Assembly (NCBI RefSeq): GCF_014633365.1
Contig: NC_068343.1
Span: 30,039,307 to 30,103,306 of the forward strand
Source of the DNA: Diospyros lotus
Lineage: Eukaryota; Streptophyta; Magnoliopsida; Ericales; Ebenaceae
Direction: 5' to 3'
Length of the DNA: 64,000 nucleotides
The translations under genes were made by a program, and so were the position numbers. Shown one piece after another: positions 34,216 to 45,345 of the stretch; positions within the stretch are counted from its first letter, which is position 1, and each line of letters starts with the position of its first letter. The notes under the pieces were generated by a model. That model did no database searches and was not told the origin of the DNA. It saw only the letters and a list, made by a program, of their open reading frames with translations.

Positions 34216-35943
34216 TTAAAGATCTTGGTCTCGGTCGCCTTGTGCTTGATCGTGATGATCATGCTCGTCAAGCCCACGATTCTTGCGGGGCAATATTTCC
34301 CCAAGAGAGGGCCAATTGTCAGGGATTTTCTTCACACCACCAATTATATAGTCATCGGTTGAACCTGGGGCAAAATTGATAAATGCATACTGGTCTCCTT
34401 TAAAAATGTAAGCTTCATTACTCCTGTGAGATGCGAAAGCTGCTTCAATTCCACTTTCAAAGATGGTGCCTATCAAACTATAAAAACCTTTATTAATGTA
34501 ACGGATGGCGATTTTACTCTTGGAATTATAGTCTATAAGAGCATACTGGTTGCCTTTGAATAAGTAAGCTTCGTCTCTCGTAGTTGACCTAAATGCAGCA
34601 TCTATGCCATTCTCAAACACTGTATCCTTGAAGAAGGAAAACATGGCAGTGATTGTCATAGGACCTTGGAGTATTTTGTCATTTTTGGATCCTGGAGCAT
34701 AGTCTATATAGGCACAAAGTTTCCCAGAGAAGATGAATGCTTCCGTGCTATCAGTGTCAAACGCAGAGTCTATTCCATATTCTCCAAATGCTGTACCAAT
34801 AAGCGATGGATACCCATCACAAATAAAAAGCGGACCATTCACAATCCAGTCGTTTGTTGATCCTGGAGCATAATTCACCAGCACATACTCATTTTCCATG
34901 AATAAATAGGCTTCATCTGTACTACGTGCACGGAATGCAGCATTTATATAGCTCTGTATATCTTCTACACGATTTGCATACCAATCATAGATGGCATCCG
35001 ATTCTGCTGGATCATCCGAGGCTTGTCTTTTCTTTCTCGCAACATCCGATTCTACTGGATAAATTTTTAGTTTTTTCAAACCCTTACGTCCAGTATTTTT
35101 ATCTTTGTAATCAACTACAGGCAACCGGAGTCGGAGCTCCCTATACGGATGCGACTGTGGATTAAAATAGGCATTTAGTAGTAGTGTGTCATCAGCTCTC
35201 CTCCATGTTGGATACCTGCACAACAAAAGCTAAAGGAAATAAATATGTATAATGTATTACTCGTTATTTATTATTTGGGCCTGGGACCATTAATTTATTT
35301 TAACTTTCAAATAATAAAAAATGTATTCAAAAAATGTTTATAAATTTAAAATTAACCTTGATCCAAATTCACGTGTGACCTGGAATAATTGAGCAGAGCG
35401 AATGTATTGACATGCAATGGCACCAATAAAGCAAACCTCGTCTTGAGCAGGGCATTGGTATAGATTACCGAGGGTCTGAGAAACCCAAATACCACCGGGA
35501 GCGTTGATCTCGTAACGATAGACTCGCATCTCCTGTCCAGGTTGGAAGGTAGGCCTAGGACGCCATCTACTATCAAGAGTTGTGCTAATGAGGGCATGAG
35601 TTGCAGGCCTAGTTGACTCAAGAGGCCTACCAGCATTATGGACATAGTGATTCAAATTGAAGTAAGTGGTGCTGGGAGTGTTAGTTTCACGCCTTGCTTG
35701 GAATCCATTAGTAAAGACCTCTCGATAAGGACTCAAGTCCCAACGGTACACGTGCTGCCTGATATCTTGGTCTTCTTCGCTGCTTCTGTATATGATATCA
35801 TCCAAACGTGGATTTGCTAAATGGCAATTAATGTAGTAAACTTGTCCCACCAAAGCTTCAACTCCAAGAAACTCACTTGGGTCTAAAGGCTGTGCATAGA
35901 CTGCTGCAGCCCCCCTCCACGGTGAGTCTGGAGGGACTGACAT
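34216..35943 (-). CDS. ADP-ribosyltransferase-like domain fused to four hemopexin repeats (528 aa, two exons)
   Basis: Exon 1 is 35,943-35,357 and exon 2 is 35,215-34,216. The 141-base intron has GT (35,356) and AG (35,216) ends and joins the frames in phase within codon 196. The ATG at 35,943 is the first after an in-frame stop. Residues about 30-195 resemble the catalytic chain of R-S-E-class ADP-ribosyltransferases (heat-labile enterotoxin type): Arg67 in VYRWD, Ser-Thr-Thr 120-122, and Gln167-Asp-Glu169 followed by a hydrophobic stretch. A basic linker (RKKR near 256) leads to four hemopexin repeats at about 286-334, 343-391, 400-443 and 452-500, each with a DEAYLF- or NEAYIF-type strand and a YAPGS-type loop, as in plant albumin-2/LS-24 proteins. 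An Asp/His-rich tail ends the protein. No signal peptide or membrane segment is visible, suggesting a cytosolic protein. Activity is inferred. No internal stops or frameshifts occur, unlike the surrounding transposons. Confidence 0.8.
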
Positions 35944-36023
35944 CTTTCTTAACAGAGGGAGCAAGGTAGCTGGGGGCAATTATCTTAGCAAGATGGATGG
36001 ATAAACCCAAGAGAGAAAGATGA

Positions 36024-36032
36024 CATATATAT
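36024..36032 (-). promoter_or_regulatory. TATA-like box upstream of the ART-hemopexin gene
   Basis: On the minus strand ATATATATG lies about 80-90 bases before the ATG at 35,943, a usual distance for a plant TATA box plus leader. There is no other support. Confidence 0.3.
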
Positions 36033-36494
36033 TGTTAGAAATCAATCTTAAAAAAAAAAAAAAAGTGCAACGTGATTTTTGCAGGAGGATCAAACTAGTC
36101 ATGCTGCCTTACTTGTGCGCAAGACCTAGCTTAACAGTTGCTAAAGCAACCAGATTTCCAAAATCACAACTTTTAAGAGACATAGTATCTTTCCAAAATT
36201 ATATATATATAATCCAATGAAGAACCCGTGGTAATTTCAAATCTTAACATAAGTAGTCTATTTGAAATTGTTATTCAAACTATGAGTAGAATCCATAACT
36301 CGAAAGAGAGGAAAATTCACTTGTTATCTATAAAGCGTGCAGCCACTATACATTCGGAAGCCCGCATACCATTTCATTTTATAAGCTGTAAACATGGCAT
36401 CACCGAGGAGCGTCCTCTCTCGGGAGCAAATCATATTAAACATGGCATCACCAAGCCTGGGAGCCTATGTAGGGTAATCATGGCTACTGCCAAT
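36033..36494. other. Intergenic DNA, no gene seen
   Basis: It contains a poly-A run (36,051-36,064) and a short duplicated word aaacatggcatcacc (36,390 and 36,437). No coding frame has a recognisable domain. Confidence 0.5.
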
Positions 36495-36804
36495 TGTTGA
36501 ATAAACTTGTGGCAAATGAAGGATCAAAAGACAGAAGATGAAAGAGCAAACTTCAGAAGCATAATAGGCTAAAACGTTTCTTAAATTTAATAGTGTTTTA
36601 ATGGTGTGATATTAATAATCTTTTAAATAGTGTCATTATGTTTGTTTCTTGAATCTTGCCTATAAATAGGCTTTGTATCTCAGTTTCTTTTCAATCACCG
36701 AAATACACATCTCTTTTAAGTCTTCTTCAGTTTTATACTACAATCACACACAACGTGATTGGAGTGGGTGAGTTTGTTGAGAGAAGAGTAAGATACCTCC
36801 AACA
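36495..36804 (+). repeat. Element G 5' LTR
   Basis: It starts TGTTGAATAAAC and ends CCTCCAACA. The TATA box TATAAATA is at 36,661-36,668, also present in the 3' copy. Differences from the 3' LTR counted by eye are three transitions and two transversions. Confidence 0.95.
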
Positions 36805-36807
36805 TAG

Positions 36808-36820
36808 TGGTATCAGAGCC
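36808..36820 (+). other. Primer-binding site of element G (initiator Met tRNA)
   Basis: TGGTATCAGAGCC begins three bases after the LTR end. TGGTATCAGAGC is the classic complement to the 3' end of plant initiator methionine tRNA, used by most copia elements. Confidence 0.95.
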
Positions 36821-37222
36821 TGAGGAATCAGATTTGCGAAGGAGGCGGCATCTCCAGACTATCGCCATCATCCAAGTTTGATTACAAAAGGTTGTTTGGA
36901 AAAATCGTCTGGAGAAGGAAGCTGTGCACCAAGGAAAAGACGAACCAGCAAAACATAAAGAGCCCAGCATTTGCAGATTGCACGTGGTGAAGGAGTATTG
37001 GAACTGAAGAGAAAAGACAAAAGAAAATATAATTTGGTGGAGTAAGTCACGTGGCTTTGCAGCTTTGGATTTCCAACAAAGAAAAAGTCAAAATTGGTGA
37101 GCTTTACATTGATTTTTGGTGGCTGGTGGCTCACTGTTTTAATTAGTGGGTTTTAATTTAGTAGCTCACGTAAACTTTGCTTGAAAGTTAAAAGACTTCA
37201 AAGTTATTTTGAAACTTACAAA

Positions 37223-38212
37223 ATGGCTACAAATTCGATTCTTCCTCCAAAGCTCACAAAACAAAACTATGATATTTGGTGTATACAAATGAAAGTTTTT
37301 TTGGGCTCACTCGACATATGGGAGATTGTTGAAGATGGCTATGATGAGCCAAAGAACGTGACAGATGAAGCCGCACTAACTGCTGGGGCTAAGAAAGAAT
37401 TGAAGGAGCAAAGGAAAAAAGACAAAAAAGCACTTTATACAATCTATCAGGGAGTTGATGAAAGCATGTTTGAGCTAATTTCCTCAGCCACTACATCCAA
37501 GGAGGCTTGGGAACTTCTCCAAAAGGCATTTGGTGGTGTGGAAAAGGTAAAGAAAATTCGTCTCCAAACTCTTCGAGCACAATTTGAAACATTGCGTCAA
37601 GAAAAATTAGAGTCAATTTCTGATTATTTTTCTCGAGTGATTTCTATTGTCCACCAACTAAGAAGAAATGGAGAGAAAATAGATGATGCTCGAGTCATGG
37701 AAAAAATTTTGAGGTCACTTGATTCAAAATTTAGTTTTGTGACGATGGTCATTGAAGAATCAAAAAATATGGAGGAGATGAATGTGGAACAATTGATGGG
37801 CTCACTTCAAGCATACGAGGAGAGACTCAAGGGAGATGAAAAACCCCTTGAACAAGCATTGCAAACCAAGTTATCACTTCAAGGGAAACGTGGTGAGTCA
37901 AGTCGAGGAAACTATCAACGAGGAAAAGGAAGAAGTTATGGCCAAAGAGGTAGAGGTGGTAGATTCCATCCTAAGGAAGATGACAATGGTGGTGATGGTG
38001 AAGGCACAACCAGTCAAAGAGGACGTGGTCGCAATCGTGGCCGAGGACGAGGTCGTGGACGCTAGTCAAACTGGAGGTATGATAAATCTAGCATTCAATG
38101 CTATAACTGTAATAAGTTTGGTCATTATGCCTCTGAGTGTTACCATAAGAAAAATGAGGAGAAAGTCAATTATGCTGACAATGAAGAAAAACAAGATGAT
38201 GGGGTACTACTA
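37223..38212 (+). pseudogene. Element G gag with zinc knuckle
   Basis: The start at 37,223 reads MATNSILPPKLTKQNYDIWC, the copia gag (UBN2-type) N-terminus. The body runs to 38,062 with the ALYTIYQGVDESMFELIS segment and an Arg/Gly-rich tail. A TAG at 38,063 stops the frame, but the same register continues to a CX2CX4HX4C knuckle, CYNCNKFGHYASEC, near 38,100-38,140. The stop is one transition from CAG. Gag would assemble the cytoplasmic particle. Confidence 0.88.
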
Positions 38213-39761
38213 ATGGCTTATAGTGGTGTGGACACCGGGAGTTCAAGTACATGGTATTTGGACACGGGAGCATCCAACCACATGTGTGGTAGAAAGGAGT
38301 TCTTTGCGGAGCTCGATGAAGAATTTAGTGGCACTATCACGTTTGGTGATTTGTCACAAAGGCTAGTCAAGGGGAAAGGCAAAATGCTACTCCAGTTGAA
38401 GATTGGTGGTCAAAGGCTACAAACAAAAGTATGGAGTAGACTATGATGAGGTATTTGCTCCTGTCACTCGCCTTGATACTGTCAGACTGATAATTTCTAT
38501 AGCAGCCCAGAGAAAGTGGAGGATATTTTAGATGGACGTAAAATCAGCATTTCTGAATGGGTATTTGAAGGAAGAAGTCTACATAAAGCAGCCTCCCGGG
38601 TTCAGTCAAAAAGGGCAAGAGGATAAAGTGTGCCGATTAAAGAAAGCGTTATATGGGTTGAAACAAGCGCCACGGGCCTGGAATGCTAGAATTGATACCT
38701 ACTTCAGTCAGACTGGTTTTGTACGATGTCCATATGAGCATGCTTTATATGTGAAAAGGAACTCTCAAGGTGATATGGTTTTTGTCTGCCTTTATGTTGA
38801 TGACTTGATTTTTACTGGTAGTAACTCCTCGATGATTGAAGAATTCAAGATGTCAATGGAGAAAGAGTTTGAAATGACTTACTTGGGACTTATGGCTTAT
38901 TTCTTGGGAATAGAAGTTAAGCAAGGTAGAGATGGGATATATATCTCACAAGCCAAATATGCCCAAGAGATTTTGAAGAAGTTTTCGATGGAAGATTGTC
39001 ACCCGGTTGATATTCCTGTTGACTGTGGTACTAGATTCACAAAGGAAGGAGAAGGCAAGGAGGTGAACCCTACCTATTACAAGAGTCTGATTGGAAGTTT
39101 GAGGTATCTAACATGCACAAGACCTAACATTGTATTTGGTGTAGGCTTGGTGAGTCGATACATGGAAACACCAAGGAGTTCTCATTTGATGGCGGCTAGG
39201 AGGATTCTACGCTACATCAGAGGTACAATTGATTATGGCATGTTTTATTCATCAGAGAACTTGGAGCTTGTTAGGTACAGTGATAGTGATTGGGCTGGTA
39301 GCCTAGATGATCGGAGAAGCACTACAGGTTATGTGTTCCACTTCGGGGGTACTGCTTTCACATGGTCTTCGAAAAAACAGTCTATAGTTGCTTTGTCGAC
39401 ATGTGAAGCTGAGTATGTCGCAGCTGCCTCATGTGCATGTCATGCAGTATGGTTAAGAAGATTGCTTCGAGAGTTGCAGTTGGAACAGAATAGTCCGACC
39501 AAAGTTTATGTTGATAATAAGTCAGCTATTGCTTTAGCCAAAAATCCAGTTCATCATGAGAGATCAAAGCATATAGATACTCGATTTCATTTCATCCAAG
39601 AACAAATCAAGAGCAAGGAGATAGAGCTGATTTATGTCAAGACAGGGGAACAAATTGCAGATATATTCACTAAGCCACTCAAGTCTAAAGATTTCCAATA
39701 TCTTCGAGACAAGCTAGGGATGCTGAACAGTACAAGTTTAAGGGGGGGAAATGTTGAATAA
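38213..39761 (+). pseudogene. Element G protease fused by deletion to RT-RNase H
   Basis: The protease active site WYLDTGASNHM is at about 38,250-38,283. Near 38,412-38,425 the frame passes directly from protease-downstream sequence into RT (KYGVDYDEVFAPV), in another register, so GAG-pre-integrase and integrase are gone. RT has MDVKSAFLNG, LYGLKQAPRAW and the catalytic YVDD. RNase H has YSDSDWAGS, LSTCEAEYVA and VDNKSAI, ending with KHIDTRFHF and IADIFTKPL motifs. A TAG at 38,529 lies just before MDVKSAF. From 38,532 to 39,761 the frame is intact, 409 residues. Confidence 0.92.
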
Positions 39762-40061
39762 ACTTGTGGCAAACGAAGGATCAAAAGACAGAGGATGAAA
39801 GAGCAAACGTCAGAAGCATAATAGGCTAAAACGTTTCTTAAATTTAATAGTGTTTTAATGGTGTGATATTAATAATCTTTTAAATAGTGTCATTATGTTT
39901 GTTTCTTGAATCCTGCCTATAAATAGGCTTTGTATCTCAGTTTCTTTTCAATCACCGAAATACACATCTCTTTTAAGTCTTCTTCAGTTTTATACTACAA
40001 TCACACACAACGTGATTGGAGTGGGTGAGATTGTTGAGAGAAGAGTAAGATACCTCCAACA
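39752..40061 (+). repeat. Element G 3' LTR
   Basis: It is preceded by the polypurine tract TTTAAGGGGGGGAAA (39,737-39,751) and overlaps the last codons of pol. It ends CCTCCAACA followed by the CCAAT duplication. Confidence 0.95.
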
Positions 40062-40559
40062 CCAATCACTCAGGAGAAATTATACATGATAACATGGTCA
40101 TAAGCTAGCGCAGAGCATGCCCCCAAAGGGCTAAGAACACAAGATATACGCCCCAAAGGCTTTATGTATACCCCATGCGGTCCAAAAGACCTCATATATT
40201 CATAGTATTCTTGCCATACATGATGGTTACATAGCTAGGAGTACATGTAGCTGCTCAAAATACCTTGACTATTAAATAAGCCATATGAAAATATTACCAA
40301 GTTGAAAGACACATTACCAGACCAATCTCACTTTCAAATCAATTACTTCTAAGCTTGAATATAAATACTAGTAAATGTTGATAACACATATTAATAGCTA
40401 TTCTCTAAGTAGGTAGAAATTCATAGTATCCAATATCGATCTACCATTGATGAAATTTTAAACATAAATAATAATATATTTCATAAACACATAACTTGCC
40501 AAATCAAGACTTTCATATTAATTAGCTCAATTGCTCCCTGGTTTACAAAATGAACAATA

Positions 40560-40710
40560 ATGCCGACTGAGTGGAGAGCCAGCTTAGCTTTTACCTTCTT
40601 TATCCCTTTGGCTGGGGTCTCCTTAAGGCACCTTTAACTTCCCTCCTACCCATTACGGGGGTAGGCCAGAGGAATTTACAGCTTGAAGAAGCCGACAAAA
40701 GAGAGGAATT
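40560..40710. repeat. Dispersed repeat, copy 1 of 2
   Basis: It shares with 54,050-54,210 the ordered words ccttctttatccct, tctggg/ctgggg, tctcctt, cttcctcctacc, ggtgggcc/gtaggcc and gaagccgaca, in the same orientation. The two copies lie just outside the two ends of Mutator-like element H. The class is unknown. Confidence 0.6.
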
Positions 40711-40727
40711 CATAATTAACTCAGATT

Positions 40728-40815
40728 AAATGTATAAAATTGTTTTTAACCCTTCTATAATAAAAAAACATTTTTATATTAGTAAACAAACTAATTGCAC
40801 TCTATAGCCACTTTT
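40728..40815 (+). repeat. Element H left terminal inverted repeat
   Basis: It aligns with the reverse complement of 53,905-53,997. Common blocks are TTTTTAACYC, AAAAAAYATTTTTA, TAG..AA..AA and CTATAGYCACTTTT. It is imperfect, with small gaps. Confidence 0.65.
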
Positions 40816-41276
40816 ATGTGAGATACCTCAAATACCCTTAATGAGATTTAAAAATGTAGAGCATGTATTGCCCTTAACCTAATTTACGAAAATACCCTTA
40901 TCTCTCTCACATTATCATTCTTCATTTCCTTCCTACCAACATTCACACTCTGACTTTCTCCATTGCCGAAACATCCCAAACTTAATCATTCTTCCTATTT
41001 GCTTGTTGGTTGATCACAAACTTGTTCATCAGTTGAACTAGGACCTCATTGAAGAAGTTGCATTCACTAAGTTTCTTTCTCTCCAACAAGCATTCTCAGT
41101 CAGATTGAAGGTATCGATTTTGATTTTTTTGTTTTTCATTATTCTTATTTTTATAACACATTACTTATTAAGCTGTGTAGAATGATTGTGATTGTGAGTA
41201 GAACACATAATTGCTTAGATATCATTCCAAATCTGACCGATTTGCATGAAACAAAAAAAATTTGGAAACTACACAT

Positions 41277-41500
41277 TGTAATCGGGTTTCGTGGAGCCAG
41301 GAAACCTGATCGAGTTTCGTAGACCCACAAAACCCGATCTATGTTTCTAATTGGATTTGGTGGGGCAAAAGGGGACCGATCGGCACAGCCCCACAAAACT
41401 CGATCGGGTTTAGTGGGACCACGAAACCCGCCCCCACAAAACTCGATCGGGTTTAGTGGGCCCCCGAAACCCGCCCCACCAAGCCCGATCGGGTTTCACA
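41277..41500. repeat. Palindromic array inside the left end of element H
   Basis: Repeats of about 42-43 bases carry CGATCGGGTTT at 41,401, 41,443 and 41,486 (weaker copies before). Each faces a reversed AAACCCG, so that AAACCCGATCGGGTTT-like palindromes alternate with GTGGG and CCCAC. Strong hairpin potential. Not coding. Confidence 0.8.
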
Positions 41501-41885
41501 ATAAATTTGATGTTATCATGTTACTTAAAAAAAAAATGACTTTTTAAAAAATTAAATTTAAAACTGAACACTTAAAAGGCATATGCCTCCTCCAAAGTTT
41601 TTCATAAAATCTTTAAAAATTCTGAGTGTGATTTTGAATTTTTTTTTTTCATAAACTACATATTTAGTTAAAATTAGAAGATTATATTAATAATAAGATT
41701 GTTGTTTTATAAGTCAAAAGTAATGAATTTGAATTTTATAACTCGTCTCTCAAGAAAAAGAAAATAAAATACACATTTCAAAAAACAAATAAAGCTTACC
41801 AATGGTTAGGACCGACTTGCGTATGTGTGTGTGTGTCCCATGGCACCAATGGTGAGACTAATTTCTTCCTTTGAATATTGCAGCA

Positions 41886-44555
41886 ATGGATGTAGCGTCG
41901 TTAGTCATCATGTGGAATGGAGAATGGAATGATAATACGTATGTAGGGGGTAATAAGATGTGTATGGGGGCCTACAAGAATGTGACTTTTACTAAATTGA
42001 TTGAGATTGTTTACACAGTGATAGGAATTGATAAAACAAGGTATAACATCAACATTCATTTTATAACGGAACCCTCAACCAGTCTTCCAGTTAGTAAGTT
42101 CCTTATCAAGGACGACCATGGTGTCAAGTTTATTATGTTCGATGAAAGTAGATATAAAGTGATATATGTTAATATGATTTGCAAAAATGCTGGAGTTTCT
42201 AACCTACATAGTAAGCCACAAAACCAATTGCCTTCATACAGTTGTGGTAATCAGGATGCAGGTGTTGCCATTCCATTTACATCCGCACATAGTTCATTGT
42301 GGAAAGATGATTTTAGTATATATGGTATGACTGGTTTGTCAAATGATGCTGCACACACAGATGATAATCACACAGATGATGGTGATAATGAAACAAATGA
42401 TAATGGTGATGATAGTGGTTTTCATGATGAAGAAGGAGCTAGTGTGGAGTACCCGAAAGTAAGATTTTCAGGTTCACAATTTGAGGACAACCCTTTACAA
42501 GGGAATTGGATAGTTCCTGGTGTAGAAAACTATGCAATTGAGGTAACGCGACCTGAAGTGCCGACTCCCTGCCGGGGTGATATTTTTTATCAGGGCACAC
42601 TATTTAAAAGTAAACAAGAATTGATTTTGGCCTTTGGACACTATTGTGTTGATGTGAAGATAGACTATCGAATCAGACGTTCATGCACGGTTCGATTTGA
42701 GGCTGGTTACAAGGATATGAACTGCAAGTTTTTGCTTCGTGCAAGATGCAAACCTAGTTGTTTGTTTTGGCATGTGGTGAAGTTTATACCGGGTCACACA
42801 TGTACTCCAGACGTGTATGATTCACATTTTCGGAGTATGAAGGCTATTGTTATCGGAAGTTTGTTCTCAGAAAGAGTGGTGAGTGGTGAATATACACCTG
42901 GAATGCTAATGGGGGAGTTGTTGGAGCAGCATGGTGTGCAGATCATGTACACTAAAGCTTGGAGATCGTTACAACATGCAAAGAGACTCACTTATGACAA
43001 TGCAACTGAGTCATTTCAGCAGCTACCCTCCTATTTTCACATGTTAAAAGAAACAAATCCTGGCAGTATCACTGTAATAGAGATAGATGAAAATAATAAT
43101 TTCTTATATTCATTTTTTGTGCTCGGAGCTTCCCTTCAGGGTTTTCGGTCTTACATAAGACCGGTTGTTGCCGTTGATGCCACCCATTTAAAAGGTGAAT
43201 ACAAAGGGGTGATTTTCGTTGCCACTTGCAAAGATGGGGAGGAGATGATTTATCCCATCGCTTTTAGATTCAAAGATAGTAAGTCTAACAGGTCATGGAT
43301 TTGGTATTTGAGGAAATTGAGAGAGGCTATCGGTGTGCGGGATGATTTGGTCATCGTATCCAATTGTCACCAAAGCATTGCGAATGCGATGAGCCGTGTC
43401 TTCCCTTCTGTCCCACATGTGTTTTGTTTCTTCCACCTTAAGCAAAACTTGAAGAAACGGTGTAGACAACGAAAGGATGTGATGGATGCATTCTATCATG
43501 CAGCATACAGCTACACCACAGTAGAGTGTGATACATACTTGGCAGAAATCCAATCGATGCATCCTCAGACACATCTGACATTGGTGGAAGCAAAATTGAA
43601 AAAGTGGTCACGTGCATATTCTCCGAGAAGAAGATATTCTATAATGACCACCAACATTGCCGAGTCTCTTAATAAATGCATGATGAAAGCACGACGATTG
43701 CCTATAACAAGTGCACATGAATTTTTGAGACATATGCTTCAGAAATGGTTTAGCGATAGGCGTGTTGTTGCTGCGAGACTCCAAACTGATGTTACCTCTA
43801 CTGTAGTGGCACATATCAACTTTGTCCATGATAAAAACATTAGATCGAGGATGTCGTGCAGTTCCTATAATACACGGGAACAAGTACTTAGTGAAACATG
43901 CTAAGGAAGGCAATAGGATAGTTGACATTGTTACAAGGACATACAGTTGTTGTAAGTGGGACCTTGATCAATTATCGTGTCTTCATGCAATTGCTGCTAG
44001 CAGGTATCATGGTTTGACTTTGTTTTACTTATTACGTTTATTATTTAATATGATATATTAAGACTGTCTTTATTTGCCATACGTGACAGTTTAATGTGTG
44101 TGCACTACCGTACGTTTTGCCATCAATATTACACCGTAGACTGGATTAGGTGCGCATATGCACCTCCCATCAATCCTCTCCCTAACCAGTCTGTTTGGGT
44201 TATACCTACGCAAGTTAGAGGTGTGGTTGTACTCCCACCCACACAAAGAAGACAACCGGGTAAACCAAGAGAGAGTCGGATTCCTTCCGTTAGGGAAACT
44301 CGTATAAGGAAATCATGTGGAAAATGTGGTGCACAGGGACACAACCGCCTTAGTTGCCCTAATGAATGGACTTCCTCCATTGGAGAGTCGAGCACAGCCT
44401 CTACTCAGGAATCCAAGGTTGCTGATAGGGCCGTTGCAAGGGCAAGCCAAAAATATAGCATTTGCAAAGAAACTAGACACACTCGTCGTCGATGCCCTGT
44501 ACGATTGTGCAATCCTGTTGATGATAATATTGAAAATGATGCAAACAATCAATAG
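41886..44555 (+). pseudogene. Element H MULE transposase
   Basis: The first ATG is at 41,886, directly after an acceptor-like ttgcag, in a frame open to 43,904. Order: an acidic N-terminal region, a Mutator DNA-binding module (about 42,590-42,850, GTLFKSKQELILAFGHYC), the transposase core (PVVAVDATHLKG, Asp431) and a HVFCFFHLKQNL segment. Then come a SWIM zinc finger (43,930-43,999) and CCHC knuckles (CGKCGAQGHNRLSC near 44,316). The frame shifts between about 43,840 and 43,880. An 86-base intron (GT 44,004, AG 44,089) then joins in phase to 44,090-44,555. At the expected second catalytic Asp the sequence is Asn493 (IVSNCHQSI). With the frameshift this suggests an inactive copy. It would act in the nucleus on the terminal repeats. 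Confidence 0.88.
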
Positions 44556-45345
44556 ACATGAAGTCATTCACGCATGGTATAATGTCATCACTTATCTTTT
44601 GAGGATTAATGTGAGTTCTTACTCGTGTTTACAATGTTAATGGATTTGTTACTGACCATATGATCTTTCGTGTTTCAGCAATGCTTAAAATCATTGCCAC
44701 GACAAAAGGAAGATGACCAAAAGGCTTCTGACACAGCATTACACAATTATATTTCCTGTTTTCAGAAATAAATGTTGTTTTTTACATTATTATTTAAATT
44801 GAGATTTATTCATATTTTAACAACTGTAATATTTTAGTTTCCTTTACCTAAACTTGTAACTGATTCAATTGAAAGGTTGTGTCGTAATATGTTGTTGGAC
44901 AAAGAGACTTAGTCTCAAATACAGGTTCAATGCCCGAATAACAAGGGAGACTCTACCAAAATTTTTATTAAGTAAATGTAAAGAATGCGAATAGAGAAAG
45001 ATAACCATAAAAGATGATGAAATTGAGTGCCTAAAACAAAACTAAAAGTGGGGTCACAAAACTCTTGATCGTCTCATAGTATTTCACATGACATAACGGT
45101 TTCTCTATTTATTATCAGACCTTATGTTGTTCATTACCATTTACTAATTCATATTGAATCTCTCGAAAGCAATATAAATTACAAAACACGCTTTAATGGT
45201 GGCCAAGCATCAAAACGGAATAAGGGTATAATAAACAATCAACCAAAACAACAAAAATACAACAAAAATAAAAAAACTTTGAATTAAACCAACAACAAAC
45301 AAGGTTTCATCATTCACATGGAAAGTGCGAGAGCGGGGAGATTGC
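44556..45345. other. Spacer between element H genes
   Basis: An acceptor-like tttcag at 44,677-44,682 could belong to a 3' UTR intron of the transposase. No further coding signal is visible. Confidence 0.4.

Larger units (their letters stand above)
36495..40061 (+). mobile_element. Element G: young Ty1/copia retrotransposon lacking integrase
   Basis: Two 310-base LTRs (36,495-36,804 and 39,752-40,061) differ at about five positions. Perfect 5-bp target duplications CCAAT lie at 36,490-36,494 and 40,062-40,066. A PBS, gag, zinc knuckle, protease, RT, RNase H and polypurine tract are in copia order, but integrase and the start of RT are deleted near 38,415. The high LTR identity and intact duplication show a recent insertion. 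Confidence 0.95.

Noticed and set aside
34666..35165. Plus-strand frames across the ART-hemopexin gene
   Set aside because: Shadows of the minus-strand coding exons, whose protein has clear domains.
42794..44395. Minus-strand frames of 65-106 residues over the MULE transposase
   Set aside because: Antisense shadows of the transposase coding sequence.
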